This document shows positions 1 to 6,636 of a DNA stretch of 11,247 nucleotides, one piece after another; the first letter of the stretch is position 1, and each line of letters starts with the position of its first letter. A program made the translations under genes and the position numbers. Location: NCBI GenBank assembly GCA_902474645.1, contig CABRWN010000054.1, positions 1 through 11,247 of the forward strand. The letters run 5' to 3'. This stretch comes from an uncultured Collinsella sp. GTDB lineage: Bacteria > Actinomycetota > Coriobacteriia > Coriobacteriales > Coriobacteriaceae. The notes under the pieces were generated by a model that did no database searches, was not told the origin of the DNA, and was given only the letters and a program-made list of their open reading frames with translations.

Positions 1-16
1 CGCGACCTCAGCCGGG

Positions 17-49
17 GTAGCTAAAAAAGCCCCGTCCCAAATTAGCTAC
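17..49 (-). repeat. 33-bp inverted-repeat element, copy A
   Basis: Perfect 8-bp arms GTAGCTAA (17-24) and TTAGCTAC (42-49) enclose a 17-nt loop. Read on the minus strand the interior is T-rich, then GGGACGGGG, then a run of T. The TAG stop of ppsR (48-46) lies inside the first arm. A near copy is at 8041-8069, also on the stop codon of the last gene of a block. A second pairing, CGGGG (13-17) with CCCCG (30-34), would exclude the first. Two copies in 11 kb suggest a dispersed element with a 3'-end role; its function is unknown. It resembles a terminator, but no T-tract follows the stem. Confidence 0.7.
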
Positions 50-921
50 TTTTGTTGGGCTCGACGGGCGGCGCGGCGGGCACGGGCTTCTTGGATTTCC
101 TCCAAGTGGCTGATGATCTCGGAGGCGCTCTCCTCGATGGCCTTGCCGTCGGTACGCACCACAAAGCAGCCTAGCCGCTTCATGAGGGCACGGGCTTCCT
201 CAAGCTCGCTGCGCACACTCTCGGGCTCGGCATAAGAGCCGGCAACGGCACGGGCGTAGTCATCGCCCAAGCGGCTATCGCGAATCTCGGAAATAACGTC
301 GACGGTCGAAATCAGGCCAAACAGGCGCATCGGGTCAACCTCGTAAATCGACTTGGGCGGCTCCATGCCATGGGCCAACGGAACATTGGCAACCTTGTAA
401 CCTTGATAGGCCAAATACATCGACAACGGCGTCTTGGACGTGCGCGATACGCCCAGCAGCACGATATCGGCACCCGACAGATCGTCGCAACCGCGCCCGT
501 CATCGTGCTCAACGAAATACTCCATAGCCTCGATACGATGGAAATAGCGGTCATCGGTCCTGTGAATCACGCCCGCAACGCCCTTGGGCGGCACACCGAT
601 GAGCGACGACAGCACGGCGAGCGTCGGACCGATCAGGTCGACCGAGCGAATGTGCAGCATGCCCAAGTAGTCGAGCACACGAGCACGAAGGGCCGGGTTG
701 ACAATGGTGTGGAACACGGCGATATCGCGATGGTCGGCATCGACGCGCGGCCCCACAAATGACTTGACCTGCTCCACAGAGTTCACCTTGGGCAGGCGCA
801 AGAGACGAAAAGCCCCTTCATCAAATTGCCCGGACGCCGCAAGCACCACCTCACAAGCGGTATCGCCGAGCGAGTCGGAGATAACGATAACGGTGGGACA
901 AGCGGTGACCGGGCAATCGAT
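46..921 (-). CDS. ppsR: Pyruvate,phosphate dikinase regulatory protein (bifunctional kinase/pyrophosphorylase, DUF299)
   Basis: A cytoplasmic regulator that inactivates pyruvate,phosphate dikinase (or PEP synthase) by ADP-dependent threonine phosphorylation and reactivates it by phosphate-dependent dephosphorylation. From the ATC start the product has 291 residues, near the family's usual 270-290. Family marks are the N-terminal VIVISDSLGDTA block (about 11-22), the HRTDDRYFHRIEAMEY block (120-135), the nucleotide-binding loop GVSRTSKTPLS (157-167) and the C-terminal KAIEESASEI helix (260-269). The tail is rich in Arg and Ala. The start is unusual: between the glyS stop and the conserved domain there is no in-frame ATG, GTG or TTG, but AAGGAG lies 6 nt before the ATC at 921. 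Canonical alternatives, GTG at 978 and TTG at 972, lie inside glyS without a clear ribosome site. The order glyQ-glyS-regulator is also seen in Firmicutes. The dikinase itself is not in the window. Family assignment is firm; the start is not. Confidence 0.92.
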   Translation of the reverse strand: MDCPVTACPTVIVISDSLGDTACEVVLAASGQFDEGAFRLLRLPKVNSVEQVKSFVGPRVDADHRDIAVFHTIVNPALRARVLDYLGMLHIRSVDLIGPTLAVLSSLIGVPPKGVAGVIHRTDDRYFHRIEAMEYFVEHDDGRGCDDLSGADIVLLGVSRTSKTPLSMYLAYQGYKVANVPLAHGMEPPKSIYEVDPMRLFGLISTVDVISEIRDSRLGDDYARAVAGSYAEPESVRSELEEARALMKRLGCFVVRTDGKAIEESASEIISHLEEIQEARARRAARRAQQK

Positions 922-927
922 GCGCGG

Positions 928-933
928 CTCCTT
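928..933 (-). promoter_or_regulatory. Shine-Dalgarno site supporting an ATC start of ppsR
   Basis: The minus strand reads AAAAGGAG, with AAGGAG at 933-928, then six bases, then an in-frame ATC at 921-919. It sits in the 34-nt space after the glyS stop codon (958-956). Strength and spacing are ideal for initiation, which is why the ATC was preferred over the upstream GTG and TTG codons within glyS. Confidence 0.5.
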
Positions 934-955
934 TTGCGCTTCCGCGCAGGCTGGC

Positions 956-3052
956 TTACTTTTTGCGGGCAAGCTCACCGATGTTGGCGATGCCGGAGAA
1001 AACAGCCTCGAAGCGGTTGAGCAGCTTAAGGCGATTATCGCGGAGCTGCTCGTCCTTGTCCATGACCATAACCTCGTCGAAGAAGCGGTCGATGGGGGCA
1101 CGCAGAGCTGCAAGGGCGGCAAATGCGGCCGGGTAATCCTCGGCAGCAAGGGCGGCATCAACAGCGGTCTGAGCAGCCTCGGAGGCGTCGGCGAGCGCGA
1201 GCTCGACCTCGCCCATCAGGCTGCGGTCGTACTCCGCACCCAGCTCGGGCTTGGAGATGTGCGCGGCGCGGGCATAGGCGGTAGCCAGGTTGTCGAACGT
1301 CTCAGCGTCGTTCTTGCGAGCCTCGTCGAGGGCGGCGCAGCGGGCGAAGAAGACGGACGGGGCGATGATGTGCACCGCGGAGACGGCGGCGACGGTATCG
1401 GCCGGAATCTTCTCGTCGCGGGCCATGCTCACCAGACGGCCGTGGAAGAAGTCACGGACCTGCTGGGCGACCTCGGCGGCGTCGAACTCAATGCCCTGCT
1501 CGCTATAGAGCTCGAGAGCGAAGTCGATGAGCGACGTGGGGTCAATCGGCAGACGATCGCGCAGGATGTTGATGATGCCGATAGCGGCACGACGCAGCGC
1601 GTAGGGGTCGGAGGAGCCGGTCGGGGGCTCGCCGATGGCAAAGATACCGGCGATGGTATCGAGCTTGTCGGACACGGCCACGATGCATCCGGCAATGCCC
1701 TCAGGAAGCTCGTCACCGGCAAAGCGGGGACGATAGTGATCGCGAATAGCATGAGCGACCTCGTCGTTCTCCCCCATCGCGGTGGCGTAGTAACCGCCCA
1801 TCACGCCCTGCTGGCTCGTGAACTCGACGACGGCGTTAGACACCAGGTCGGCCTTGCACAGGTGCGCGGCGCGAGCAGCGTCGGCGGCAAGATGGGCGCC
1901 CAGGTGAGCCTCGCGGGCGATAGCGAGCGCGAGCTGCTCGATGCGCTCGGACTTGGCGAGCACGCTACCGAGCTTCTCCTGGAAGGCAACCTTGGCCAGA
2001 CGCTCACGGAACTCGTCGAGGGAGATCTTCAGGTCCTCCTCGTAGAAGAACTTAGCGTCGTCCAGACGGGCGCGAACGACGCGCTCGTTGCCGTCGATCA
2101 CGCGCTCGGCATTCTCGGGCTTGCTGTTGGAAACGACCACGAATTCACGCGTGAGCTTGCCCTCGCCGTCATAGATCGGGAAGTAGCGCTGGTTGGTGAG
2201 CATGGACTCGCAGATAATCTCGTGCGGGACCTTGAGGAACTCCTCATCGAAGGTACCGACGAGCACCGTCGGCCACTCGCAGAGGTTGATGACCTCCTCA
2301 AAGACCTTCTTAGGCGTATCGACATGGCAGCCGGGACGGGCAGCCTCGACCTCGGCGATGCCGGCGAGGATGGCCTCACGACGACGCTCGGCAGAAAGCA
2401 CACCGGCGTCCTCGAGCACCTGCTCGTAGACGGCAGGGCTGGCGACCACATGGTCACCGGGGCCCAGGACGCGATGACCGCGCGTGGTGTTGCCGCTCGT
2501 CACGTCGGCAAACGACACGGGCACAACATCCTCGCCCAAAAGGCAGCAGATCCAGCGGACCGGACGAACAAAGGTCGCATGCTCGTGACCCCAGCGCTGG
2601 CTGCGGTAGTTGGGCCACTGCAGGCCGGCGATGGTCTTCTCGCACAGAGCGGTCAGAATCGGCGTAGCCGGTGCGGAGGGAATGTTCTTCTCGGCGAACA
2701 CATACTCGCGACCGTCAGTGTCCTCGCGACGGACCAGGTCCTCGGCAGCCACACCGCACTTGCGGGCAAAGCCCTGGGCGGCCTTTGTGGCGTTACCGTC
2801 AGCGTCGAAGGCAATGTTGGCCGCGGGGCCACGCTTGACCTCATGGACCTCATCGGTCGCGGTGGCGACGTCGGCCACGAGTGCAGCCAGACGACGCGGG
2901 CTCGAGATCACGCGGACCTCGCCGTGGGCCAGACCGGCCTCATCGAGACCCTTGGCGATCATGGTGCCAAGCTGCTTGACGGCATTGTTCAGCGGCGCGG
3001 AGGGCATTTCCTCCGTACCGATCTCAAACAGGAAATCCTTAGCGTCTGCCAT
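956..3052 (-). CDS. glyS: Glycyl-tRNA synthetase, beta subunit
   Basis: Beta subunit of the bacterial-type alpha2-beta2 glycyl-tRNA synthetase. It binds tRNA-Gly and is needed, with GlyQ, for glycylation in the cytoplasm. The 698-residue length is usual for the family. The N-terminus MADAKDFLFEIGTEEMPS is typical of GlyS, as is the central block HYRPRFAGDELPEG followed by AVSDKLDTIAGIFAIGEPPTGSSDPYALRR. The C-terminal part, from about residue 580, matches the DALR-type anticodon-binding region. ATG at 3052 begins 3 nt after the glyQ stop, in the junction TAAGCCATG, so its ribosome site lies inside glyQ and the two subunits are probably translationally coupled. The glyS stop is followed 34 nt later by the proposed ppsR start. 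A long open frame on the opposite strand here is a shadow of codon bias. Confidence 0.97.
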   Translation of the reverse strand: MADAKDFLFEIGTEEMPSAPLNNAVKQLGTMIAKGLDEAGLAHGEVRVISSPRRLAALVADVATATDEVHEVKRGPAANIAFDADGNATKAAQGFARKCGVAAEDLVRREDTDGREYVFAEKNIPSAPATPILTALCEKTIAGLQWPNYRSQRWGHEHATFVRPVRWICCLLGEDVVPVSFADVTSGNTTRGHRVLGPGDHVVASPAVYEQVLEDAGVLSAERRREAILAGIAEVEAARPGCHVDTPKKVFEEVINLCEWPTVLVGTFDEEFLKVPHEIICESMLTNQRYFPIYDGEGKLTREFVVVSNSKPENAERVIDGNERVVRARLDDAKFFYEEDLKISLDEFRERLAKVAFQEKLGSVLAKSERIEQLALAIAREAHLGAHLAADAARAAHLCKADLVSNAVVEFTSQQGVMGGYYATAMGENDEVAHAIRDHYRPRFAGDELPEGIAGCIVAVSDKLDTIAGIFAIGEPPTGSSDPYALRRAAIGIINILRDRLPIDPTSLIDFALELYSEQGIEFDAAEVAQQVRDFFHGRLVSMARDEKIPADTVAAVSAVHIIAPSVFFARCAALDEARKNDAETFDNLATAYARAAHISKPELGAEYDRSLMGEVELALADASEAAQTAVDAALAAEDYPAAFAALAALRAPIDRFFDEVMVMDKDEQLRDNRLKLLNRFEAVFSGIANIGELARKK

Positions 3053-3055
3053 GGC

Positions 3056-3967
3056 TTACGCCACCTCGCCTTCCTGGTCGGCATTCTCGTTGACTCCGGC
3101 GACCTCGGCCATGTAGGCCTCGCAGCACGCCTTGGCGACGGCGCGGACGCGCAGGATGTAGTTGGCACGCTCGACCGCGGACAGGGCGCCGCGGGCATCG
3201 AGCAGGTTGAAAGCGTGGCTGCACTTCATGACGCAGTCGTAAGCAGGCAGCGGCAGCTTGCGCTCCAGACAGGAATGGCACTCGGCCTCGTAGTCGTCAA
3301 ACTTCTGACGCATCATCTCGACGTTGGCGACCTCAAAGTTATAGGCACTGAACTCGCGCTCGTTCTCGAGGAACACGTCGCCATAGGTCATGGGCGTTCC
3401 GTCGGGCAGATAGCTCCACACCAGGTCGTAGACGGAGTTGACGCCCTGGACGTACATGGCGATGCGTTCCAGACCATAGGTGATCTCGACGGGCACGGGG
3501 TCGACCTCGATGCCGCCTACCTGCTGGAAGTACGTAAACTGCGTGACCTCCATGCCGTTGAGCCAGACCTCCCAGCCAAGGCCCCAGGCGCCAAGGGTCG
3601 GGCTCTCCCAGTCGTCCTCGACAAAGCGGACGTCATGGTCGTTGGGGTCCAGACCGATAGCGGCAAGAGACCCCAGGTAAAGCTCCTGGGCGTTGACCGG
3701 CGAGGGCTTGATGAGCACCTGGAACTGATAGTAGTGCTGCATGCGGTTGGGGTTCTCGCCGTAGCGGCCGTCGGCGGGACGGCGGCAGGGCTGCGCATAG
3801 CAGGTGCGCCACTCGGCGGGACCGAGCGAGCGCAGCGTGGTCGCGGTATGGAAGGTACCGGCACCGACCTCGGAGTCATAGGGCTGCATAATGACGCAGC
3901 CCTGCTCGCCCCAGTACTGCTGGAGGCGCAGGATGATGTCTTGGAAGGAAAGCGATGAAGCGTTCAT
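3056..3967 (-). CDS. glyQ: Glycyl-tRNA synthetase, alpha subunit
   Basis: Alpha subunit of the tetrameric glycyl-tRNA synthetase. It carries the class II catalytic core that activates glycine with ATP. The 303 residues cover the whole family. The start SFQDIILRLQQYWGEQGCVIMQPYD (from residue 7), the motif-2 region around TTLRSLGPAEWRTCYAQP (43-60), the HYYQFQV strand (78-84) and motif 3, GLERIAMYV (165-173), are all classic GlyQ. ATG at 3967 matches the family N-terminus. The upstream GAGGGG is about 11 nt away, a rather long spacing, and a closer AGAGG lies only 1 nt from the ATG, so the ribosome site is mediocre. Only 59 nt separate it from the lepB stop, too little for a T-box leader. It is followed by glyS 3 nt downstream. 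Confidence 0.97.
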   Translation of the reverse strand: MNASSLSFQDIILRLQQYWGEQGCVIMQPYDSEVGAGTFHTATTLRSLGPAEWRTCYAQPCRRPADGRYGENPNRMQHYYQFQVLIKPSPVNAQELYLGSLAAIGLDPNDHDVRFVEDDWESPTLGAWGLGWEVWLNGMEVTQFTYFQQVGGIEVDPVPVEITYGLERIAMYVQGVNSVYDLVWSYLPDGTPMTYGDVFLENEREFSAYNFEVANVEMMRQKFDDYEAECHSCLERKLPLPAYDCVMKCSHAFNLLDARGALSAVERANYILRVRAVAKACCEAYMAEVAGVNENADQEGEVA

Positions 3968-4013
3968 GCCTCTAATATCCCCTCGTCGAAACGATTACAC
4001 GGTTAGGTACTGT

Positions 4014-4019
4014 ACTATA
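4014..4019 (-). promoter_or_regulatory. Possible -10 element upstream of glyQ
   Basis: TATAGT on the minus strand matches the sigma-70 type TATAAT at five of six positions. It overlaps a small palindrome, GTACTGTAC (4007-4015). The -35 position, 17-18 nt upstream and inside the end of lepB, has no good match. If real, the leader to glyQ would be about 40 nt. It is the only promoter-like signal in the 59-nt lepB-glyQ gap. Confidence 0.25.
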
Positions 4020-4026
4020 GCGGTTT

Positions 4027-4590
4027 TTAGTCGATAGCACCGATGCGGTTGAGCGGCCAGTAGCGAACGAGTGCCACGGCCATTAAATCGGAGCGGTCGA
4101 CCGGCCCAAAATAGCGGGAGTCGGCTGAGTTCTCTCGGTTGTCGCCCATCACCCACACACACCCGTCGGGGACGGTGTAGGGATAGCTTACCTGAGCACC
4201 GGGCGCTTGGACCGAAAGTGGCCAGCTCATGCCCGTCGTATAGTCCTCGTCGAGCGCTTGGCCGTCAACGACCACCTTGCCATCCTGCAGGTCGACCGTC
4301 TGGCCGGCCGTGGCAATAACACGCTTGACAAGAACATCATGCTCGGAGGTGCCATCGGGGTTGTGAAACACCACGATATCGCCCTGCTTGACGGGCTGAC
4401 CGAGCTCGAGGCTCACCTTTTGTGCCAGGATCTGGTCGCCAATCTCGATCGTGGACTCCATGGAGCCGGTGGGCACCACAAAGGGCTCGACCACAAACGA
4501 GCGAATCAAGAAGGTGGCGACCAATGCGATCGCGATGACCGCGATCCACTCAAAAGCGCCCCTCAACGCGGAATGCTGCGATGGAACCAT
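4027..4590 (-). CDS. lepB: Signal peptidase I
   Basis: A membrane-bound serine protease that removes signal peptides from proteins leaving by the Sec or Tat route. The product has 187 residues, the short single-anchor type common in Gram-positive bacteria. One hydrophobic segment lies at about residues 14-30 (EWIAVIAIALVATFLI). Next come the nucleophile motif PTGSMEST with Ser43, the general-base motif VLVKRVIATAGQ with Lys89, and the C-terminal box GDNRENSADSRYFGPV (149-164). ATG at 4590 was preferred because GAGGAG lies exactly 5 nt upstream. A GTG at 4596, overlapping the trmD stop as GTGA, would add two residues but has no spaced ribosome site. It directly follows trmD, where rplS is usually found, so it is probably the last gene of the rpsP operon. 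There is no clear terminator after it. Confidence 0.96.
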   Translation of the reverse strand: MVPSQHSALRGAFEWIAVIAIALVATFLIRSFVVEPFVVPTGSMESTIEIGDQILAQKVSLELGQPVKQGDIVVFHNPDGTSEHDVLVKRVIATAGQTVDLQDGKVVVDGQALDEDYTTGMSWPLSVQAPGAQVSYPYTVPDGCVWVMGDNRENSADSRYFGPVDRSDLMAVALVRYWPLNRIGAID

Positions 4591-4592
4591 TC

Positions 4593-5351
4593 TCACTCCT
4601 CGCTCTGCGAATACGAAGCGTCCAAAATCTCCTGCGCGTACGCACGCTCCTGGGGCGTAAGGCGCGCCGTCTCGATCAGATCGGGACGCCAGCGGCAGGT
4701 GCGCTCGATGGCGTTCTTGCGACGCCAGGCATCGACCTTGGCGTGATCGCCACTCACGAGCACCGGCGGCACGCCCTCGCCGTTGAACTCGGCGGGACGG
4801 GTGTACTGCGCGTACTCGAGCAGGCCTCCGTCCTCGGCAGTCGAGAACGACTCGTCCACATTGCTCATCTCGTCGCCCAGGGCGCCGGGAATCAGGCGTA
4901 CGACGGCATCGGCAACGACCATAGCGGGAAGTTCGCCACCCGTAAGCACGTAGTCGCCGATCGACAGACGCTCATCGGCATACGCATACGCACGCTCGTC
5001 GACGCCCTCGTAGCGGCTGCACACAAACAGCAGGCGCTCACTTTTGAGCAGGCGCTCGGCCACATGCTGCGTAAAGGGCTCGCCACAGGGGGTGAAGAAC
5101 ACTACGGTGGGCTTGGGACCCTCGGAGCTGATGGCCTCGATGGCCTCGGCAATAGGCTCGACCTTCATGAGCATGCCCTGCCCGCCGCCGTACGGCTCGT
5201 CATCGACGGTACGATGGCGGTCGTGCGTCCAGTCGCGCAGGTTATACGCCTTAAAATCAAAAAGGCCGGCCTTGCGGGCGCGGCCCAAGATCGATGTGGA
5301 CATGACGGGCTCAAACATCTCGGGAAAGACCGAAAGGGTCTCGATCAGCAT
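4593..5351 (-). CDS. trmD: tRNA (guanine-37-N1)-methyltransferase
   Basis: Transfers a methyl group from S-adenosylmethionine to G37, next to the anticodon of tRNAs that read CNN codons, preventing +1 frameshifting. The 252 residues form the SPOUT-type catalytic domain and a C-terminal tRNA-binding domain. Visible marks are LSVFPEMFEP (6-15), DDEPYGGGQGMLMKVEPI (50-67), CSRYEGVDER (111-120), the knot motif SIGDYVLTGGELPA (130-143) and the acidic pair in NVDESF (about 166-167). TRPAEFNGEGVPPVLVSGDH is also typical. ATG at 5351 has GGGAGG about 6 nt upstream, in the 10-nt gap after rimM. The TGA stop overlaps the end of the lepB ribosome site. Order rpsP-khpA-rimM-trmD is conserved widely; the missing rplS downstream is the oddity. 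Confidence 0.97.
   Translation of the reverse strand: MLIETLSVFPEMFEPVMSTSILGRARKAGLFDFKAYNLRDWTHDRHRTVDDEPYGGGQGMLMKVEPIAEAIEAISSEGPKPTVVFFTPCGEPFTQHVAERLLKSERLLFVCSRYEGVDERAYAYADERLSIGDYVLTGGELPAMVVADAVVRLIPGALGDEMSNVDESFSTAEDGGLLEYAQYTRPAEFNGEGVPPVLVSGDHAKVDAWRRKNAIERTCRWRPDLIETARLTPQERAYAQEILDASYSQSEE
4596..4601 (-). promoter_or_regulatory. Shine-Dalgarno site that decides the lepB start
   Basis: GAGGAG on the minus strand encodes the last two Glu codons of TrmD and lies 5 nt before the ATG at 4590. The overlapping GTG at 4596 would have no spacing to this site, so the ATG is the better start. Confidence 0.6.
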
Positions 5352-5361
5352 GTTGTCCTCC

Positions 5362-5883
5362 CTACTTGTCCATATCGATCAGGCCGTCCATAATGTGGAC
5401 GGAAATTGTTCCTGTGTCGGGAAGATCGAGCACGACCTGCTCGATCACGGGAATCAGTACCTCGCCGTACCGATCGCCCTCAACAACCCAAACATCGTTA
5501 GCGGGCGTCGACATGATCTCGACGATCGTGCCGAGTAAACCGAAGCGCTCGTCGACCACCTCGCGACCCATCAGGTCGGTATAGGCAGCGTCGAGCGAAT
5601 CGAGCTCAAAATCGTCACGATTTGCCAGCACGTAGCATCCCGTGATGCCCTCGGCGGACGTCAAGTCGTCAATGCCCTCAAACGAGACCAGATCGCCATC
5701 GCCCGTATCGGTGACGGACACGACCGTGCAAAAGCGGTCGCGCTTGAGCGCCGGCGGCGTCAGGGCGACGCGCATACCCGGCTCTAATACAGAAGGAAGC
5801 CCCCGCAGCGGCTGCGCGAGGACCTCCCCCTTCCTTCCGTGCGGCTTGACCACACGGGCGATGTTTTTGTACTGGGACCTCAA
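5362..5883 (-). CDS. rimM: Ribosome maturation factor RimM
   Basis: A cytoplasmic assembly factor that binds the 30S subunit near S19 and helps mature the 3' (head) domain of 16S rRNA. The 173 residues include the N-terminal RimM beta-barrel, beginning YKNIARVVKPHGRKGEVLA (about 5-23), and a C-terminal PRC-barrel domain, from DLMGREVVDERFG through LIPVIEQVVLDL to the final MDGLIDM. The start is TTG at 5883, 4 nt after the khpA stop. No ATG or GTG lies in frame between that stop and the conserved VVKPHG block that would keep the domain whole. The ribosome site is weak (AGGA only 2-3 nt away). The TTG lies in the loop of a small perfect hairpin, so translation may depend on ribosomes arriving from khpA. 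trmD follows after 10 nt. Confidence 0.95.
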   Translation of the reverse strand: MRSQYKNIARVVKPHGRKGEVLAQPLRGLPSVLEPGMRVALTPPALKRDRFCTVVSVTDTGDGDLVSFEGIDDLTSAEGITGCYVLANRDDFELDSLDAAYTDLMGREVVDERFGLLGTIVEIMSTPANDVWVVEGDRYGEVLIPVIEQVVLDLPDTGTISVHIMDGLIDMDK

Positions 5884-5888
5884 GGTCC
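5875..5888 (-). promoter_or_regulatory. Hairpin over the rimM start codon
   Basis: The minus strand reads GGACCTTGAGGTCC: a perfect 5-bp stem GGACC/GGTCC around TTGA, or 6 bp if the T-A pair closes. The TTG start of rimM is the loop, and the last G of the khpA stop codon is the first stem base. Such a fold could make rimM translation depend on khpA translation. The stem is short, so chance is possible. Confidence 0.35.
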
Positions 5889-6172
5889 TAGCCCAGAACC
5901 TCTACCTCGACAGCAGTGTCGAGGCGAGCGGCCAGTGCACGGGCGAGCGTGCGAATGGCCTTGATGGTACGGCCACGACGGCCGATGACCTTAGCGACGT
6001 CATCCTCGGCGACCGAAACCTCAATCGTAGAGGCGTCGTCACCATCGATGACCTCAAGGCTCACGGAATCCGGGTCGTCGACGATCTGAACAACGAGATA
6101 TTCGACGAGATCGGCGATGCGATCTGAGAGCATTGCCTCACCCTCGAGCTGTGCAGCGTCAACCTCAGGCAC
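5888..6172 (-). CDS. khpA: KH-domain RNA-binding protein KhpA (YlqC family)
   Basis: A small single-KH RNA-binding protein, found in this position between rpsP and rimM in many Gram-positive bacteria. In some species it pairs with KhpB and affects cell division and small-RNA biology. Its RNA targets here are unknown. The product has 94 residues, with the KH core about 14-92 and the RNA-binding GxxG loop as GRRG at 64-67 in KVIGRRGRTIKAIRTL. The start is GTG at 6172, 3 nt after the rpsP stop, with GAGGAG 6 nt upstream. An internal ATG at 6133 (residue 14, MLSDRIADLVEYLVV) also has a ribosome site, GAGGG 7 nt upstream, and would give 81 residues, nearer the family's usual size. Both forms might be made. 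Confidence 0.92.
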   Translation of the reverse strand: MPEVDAAQLEGEAMLSDRIADLVEYLVVQIVDDPDSVSLEVIDGDDASTIEVSVAEDDVAKVIGRRGRTIKAIRTLARALAARLDTAVEVEVLG

Positions 6173-6175
6173 GAT

Positions 6176-6517
6176 TTACTCCTCGGCGCCCTCAGCGGCC
6201 TCAGCGGCAGCCTTAGCGGCCTCGGCCTCTTTGGCGAGCTGCTTCTTGGACTTCTTGACGACGGTCTCGGTCTTCTCGCCCTCGTTGGCGGCCTTGACCA
6301 GAGCGGCGACGGCGTCGGTGAGCTGAGCGCCCTTGGACTGCCAGTCGGCGATCTTCTCGAGGTCGAGGTTGATGGTCTTGGGGGCGGTCATCGGGTTGTA
6401 GCGGCCAACCTCCTCGATGATACGACCGTCACGCGGGGCGCGGGAATCGGCGACGACGACACGGTAGTACGGACGCTTCTTAGCGCCGTGACGAGCAAGG
6501 CGAATCTTGACTGCCAA
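6176..6517 (-). CDS. rpsP: 30S ribosomal protein S16
   Basis: A small-subunit protein that binds 16S rRNA early and stabilises the 30S body. The 113-residue product starts AVKIRLARHGAKKRPYYRV after the initiator, followed by VVADSRAPRDGRIIEEVGRYNP (about 21-42), all typical of S16. The S16 domain ends near residue 80. The rest, 81-113, is a Lys/Ala/Glu-rich tail of the kind seen in actinobacterial S16 proteins. The TTG at 6517 is chosen because it matches the family N-terminus exactly and has a near-perfect ribosome site, GGAGGAG, 6 nt upstream; the open frame runs on upstream without family similarity. It is the first gene of the translation operon, with a promoter at 6574-6602. Confidence 0.96.
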   Translation of the reverse strand: MAVKIRLARHGAKKRPYYRVVVADSRAPRDGRIIEEVGRYNPMTAPKTINLDLEKIADWQSKGAQLTDAVAALVKAANEGEKTETVVKKSKKQLAKEAEAAKAAAEAAEGAEE

Positions 6518-6523
6518 AGGAAA

Positions 6524-6530
6524 CTCCTCC
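6524..6530 (-). promoter_or_regulatory. Strong Shine-Dalgarno site of rpsP
   Basis: GGAGGAG followed by TTTCCT and the TTG start. The length of match and 6-nt spacing settle TTG at 6517 as the start despite the open frame extending upstream, and fit the high expression expected of a ribosomal protein. Confidence 0.8.
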
Positions 6531-6536
6531 AACCAA

Positions 6537-6551
6537 GCAGCTTTAGGCTGC
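6537..6551 (-). promoter_or_regulatory. Hairpin in the rpsP 5' leader
   Basis: GCAGC and GCTGC pair perfectly around the five-base loop CTAAA, 6 nt upstream of the rpsP Shine-Dalgarno, inside the roughly 50-nt leader predicted from the promoter at 6574-6602. It could influence ribosome access. A 5-bp stem is weak evidence. Confidence 0.3.
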
Positions 6552-6573
6552 AACTACAAACAAACAGTTGAAC

Positions 6574-6602
6574 ATAATACGCCATCGACGCGGGCAGGTG
6601 AA
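6574..6602 (-). promoter_or_regulatory. Promoter of the rpsP-khpA-rimM-trmD-lepB operon
   Basis: On the minus strand a -35 box TTCACC (6602-6597, four of six matches to TTGACA) and a -10 box TATTAT (6579-6574, five of six matches to TATAAT) are separated by exactly 17 nt. Transcription would start near 6567, giving a leader of about 50 nt. It is the best promoter-like pair in the gap before rpsP. Confidence 0.6.
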
Positions 6603-6636
6603 GTCCGTGAGACCAACTTCTTCGGTGTAGTCGAGG

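Noticed and set aside
698..3958. A 1086-codon open frame on the plus strand, antisense to ppsR, glyS and glyQ
   Set aside because: It lies wholly opposite three well-recognised genes, has no ribosome site of note and its translation shows the Val/Leu/Gly/Asp/Glu-rich make-up of an antisense shadow in a GC-rich genome. It resembles no family I know.
3968..4026. T-box riboswitch before glyQ
   Set aside because: The gap of 59 nt is too short and holds no specifier stem, T-box sequence or terminator.
4207..5393. Plus-strand open frames of 179 and 270 codons opposite lepB and trmD
   Set aside because: Antisense shadows of codon bias over genes with clear motifs on the minus strand.
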